Positions 63,999-64,000 of a stretch of DNA of 64,000 bases are shown here, piece by piece; position 1 is the stretch's first letter, and every line of letters begins with the position of its first letter. The notes under the pieces were generated by a model that did not search any database, was not told the origin of the DNA, and saw only the letters and a list, made by a program, of their open reading frames with translations. Source of the stretch: Streptomyces griseoflavus (GTDB lineage Bacteria > Actinomycetota > Actinomycetes > Streptomycetales > Streptomycetaceae); contig NZ_BMUC01000005.1 in NCBI RefSeq assembly GCF_014649995.1, positions 311,839 through 375,838 of the forward strand, in the 5' to 3' direction. The position numbers and the translations under genes are program-made.

Positions 63999-64000
63999 CA

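Overview
The window is very GC-rich (codons end almost always in G or C), with dense genes, many GTG starts and stop/start overlaps, and Streptomyces-type families (MbtH-like protein, WhiJ-type XRE regulator with DUF397 partner, short HATPase protein, Nik-like ABC transporter). It reads as a chromosomal segment of a Streptomyces or close relative. No tRNA, rRNA, CRISPR array or intact insertion sequence was seen.

Region A (1-13967) is part of a lipopeptide-like NRPS cluster that continues off the left edge. It holds a leftward condensation-domain gene, a fatty-acyl-AMP ligase, a ferritin-like diiron protein, a type II thioesterase, a 2232-residue NRPS (C-A-T-T-E-C-T), an MbtH-like protein and a glycine-amidinotransferase-family enzyme. 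My reading of the A-domain pocket (DLTKVGEVGK) predicts Asn. With the E domain and the ligase this suggests an N-acyl-D-Asn unit. The two T domains come from a recent 261-bp tandem duplication.

Region B (13968-36854) is ordinary chromosome: a five-gene nickel/peptide-type ABC transporter operon, a putative lipoprotein, hypothetical proteins, a SUKH-domain protein, an Rpn-type nuclease, a DUF397/XRE regulatory pair, an Mrr-type nuclease, a sulfurtransferase, an ABC exporter with a divergent two-component system, and a RibD/DHFR-like reductase.

Region C (36971-63192, with a TetR gene to the right edge) is the most striking part. A leftward run of twelve tightly coupled genes (52874 to 36971) contains relatives of the enzymes that make the N-N bond in valanimycin-type aliphatic azoxy compounds. 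These are a VlmH-type N-hydroxylase, a VlmA-type aminoacyl transferase, a VlmO-type membrane protein and a VlmB-type diiron oxygenase. They are fused in one operon to a class III aminotransferase, an aldehyde dehydrogenase, a KS-T-TE polyketide synthase without AT, a Thr-specific C-A-T NRPS, an SDR and an alpha-oxoamine synthase. Two rightward transcription units supply a dedicated type II fatty-acid system (KR, ER, DH, ACP, then AMP ligase, KS), a small SET-domain protein, a ThDP 2-oxoacid decarboxylase and an amino-acid dehydrogenase.

Two promoters facing away from each other in region C (near 53250 and 56790) share the layout TTGACG-N18-TAGnnT followed at once by the inverted repeat GAACGA-N6-TCGTTC. 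This points to common control of the leftward operon and the 56.8-63.2 kb unit, perhaps by the TetR protein. The most economical inference is a hybrid FAS/azoxy/NRPS/PKS pathway making an alkyl azoxy compound with an amino-acid/polyketide-modified head group.
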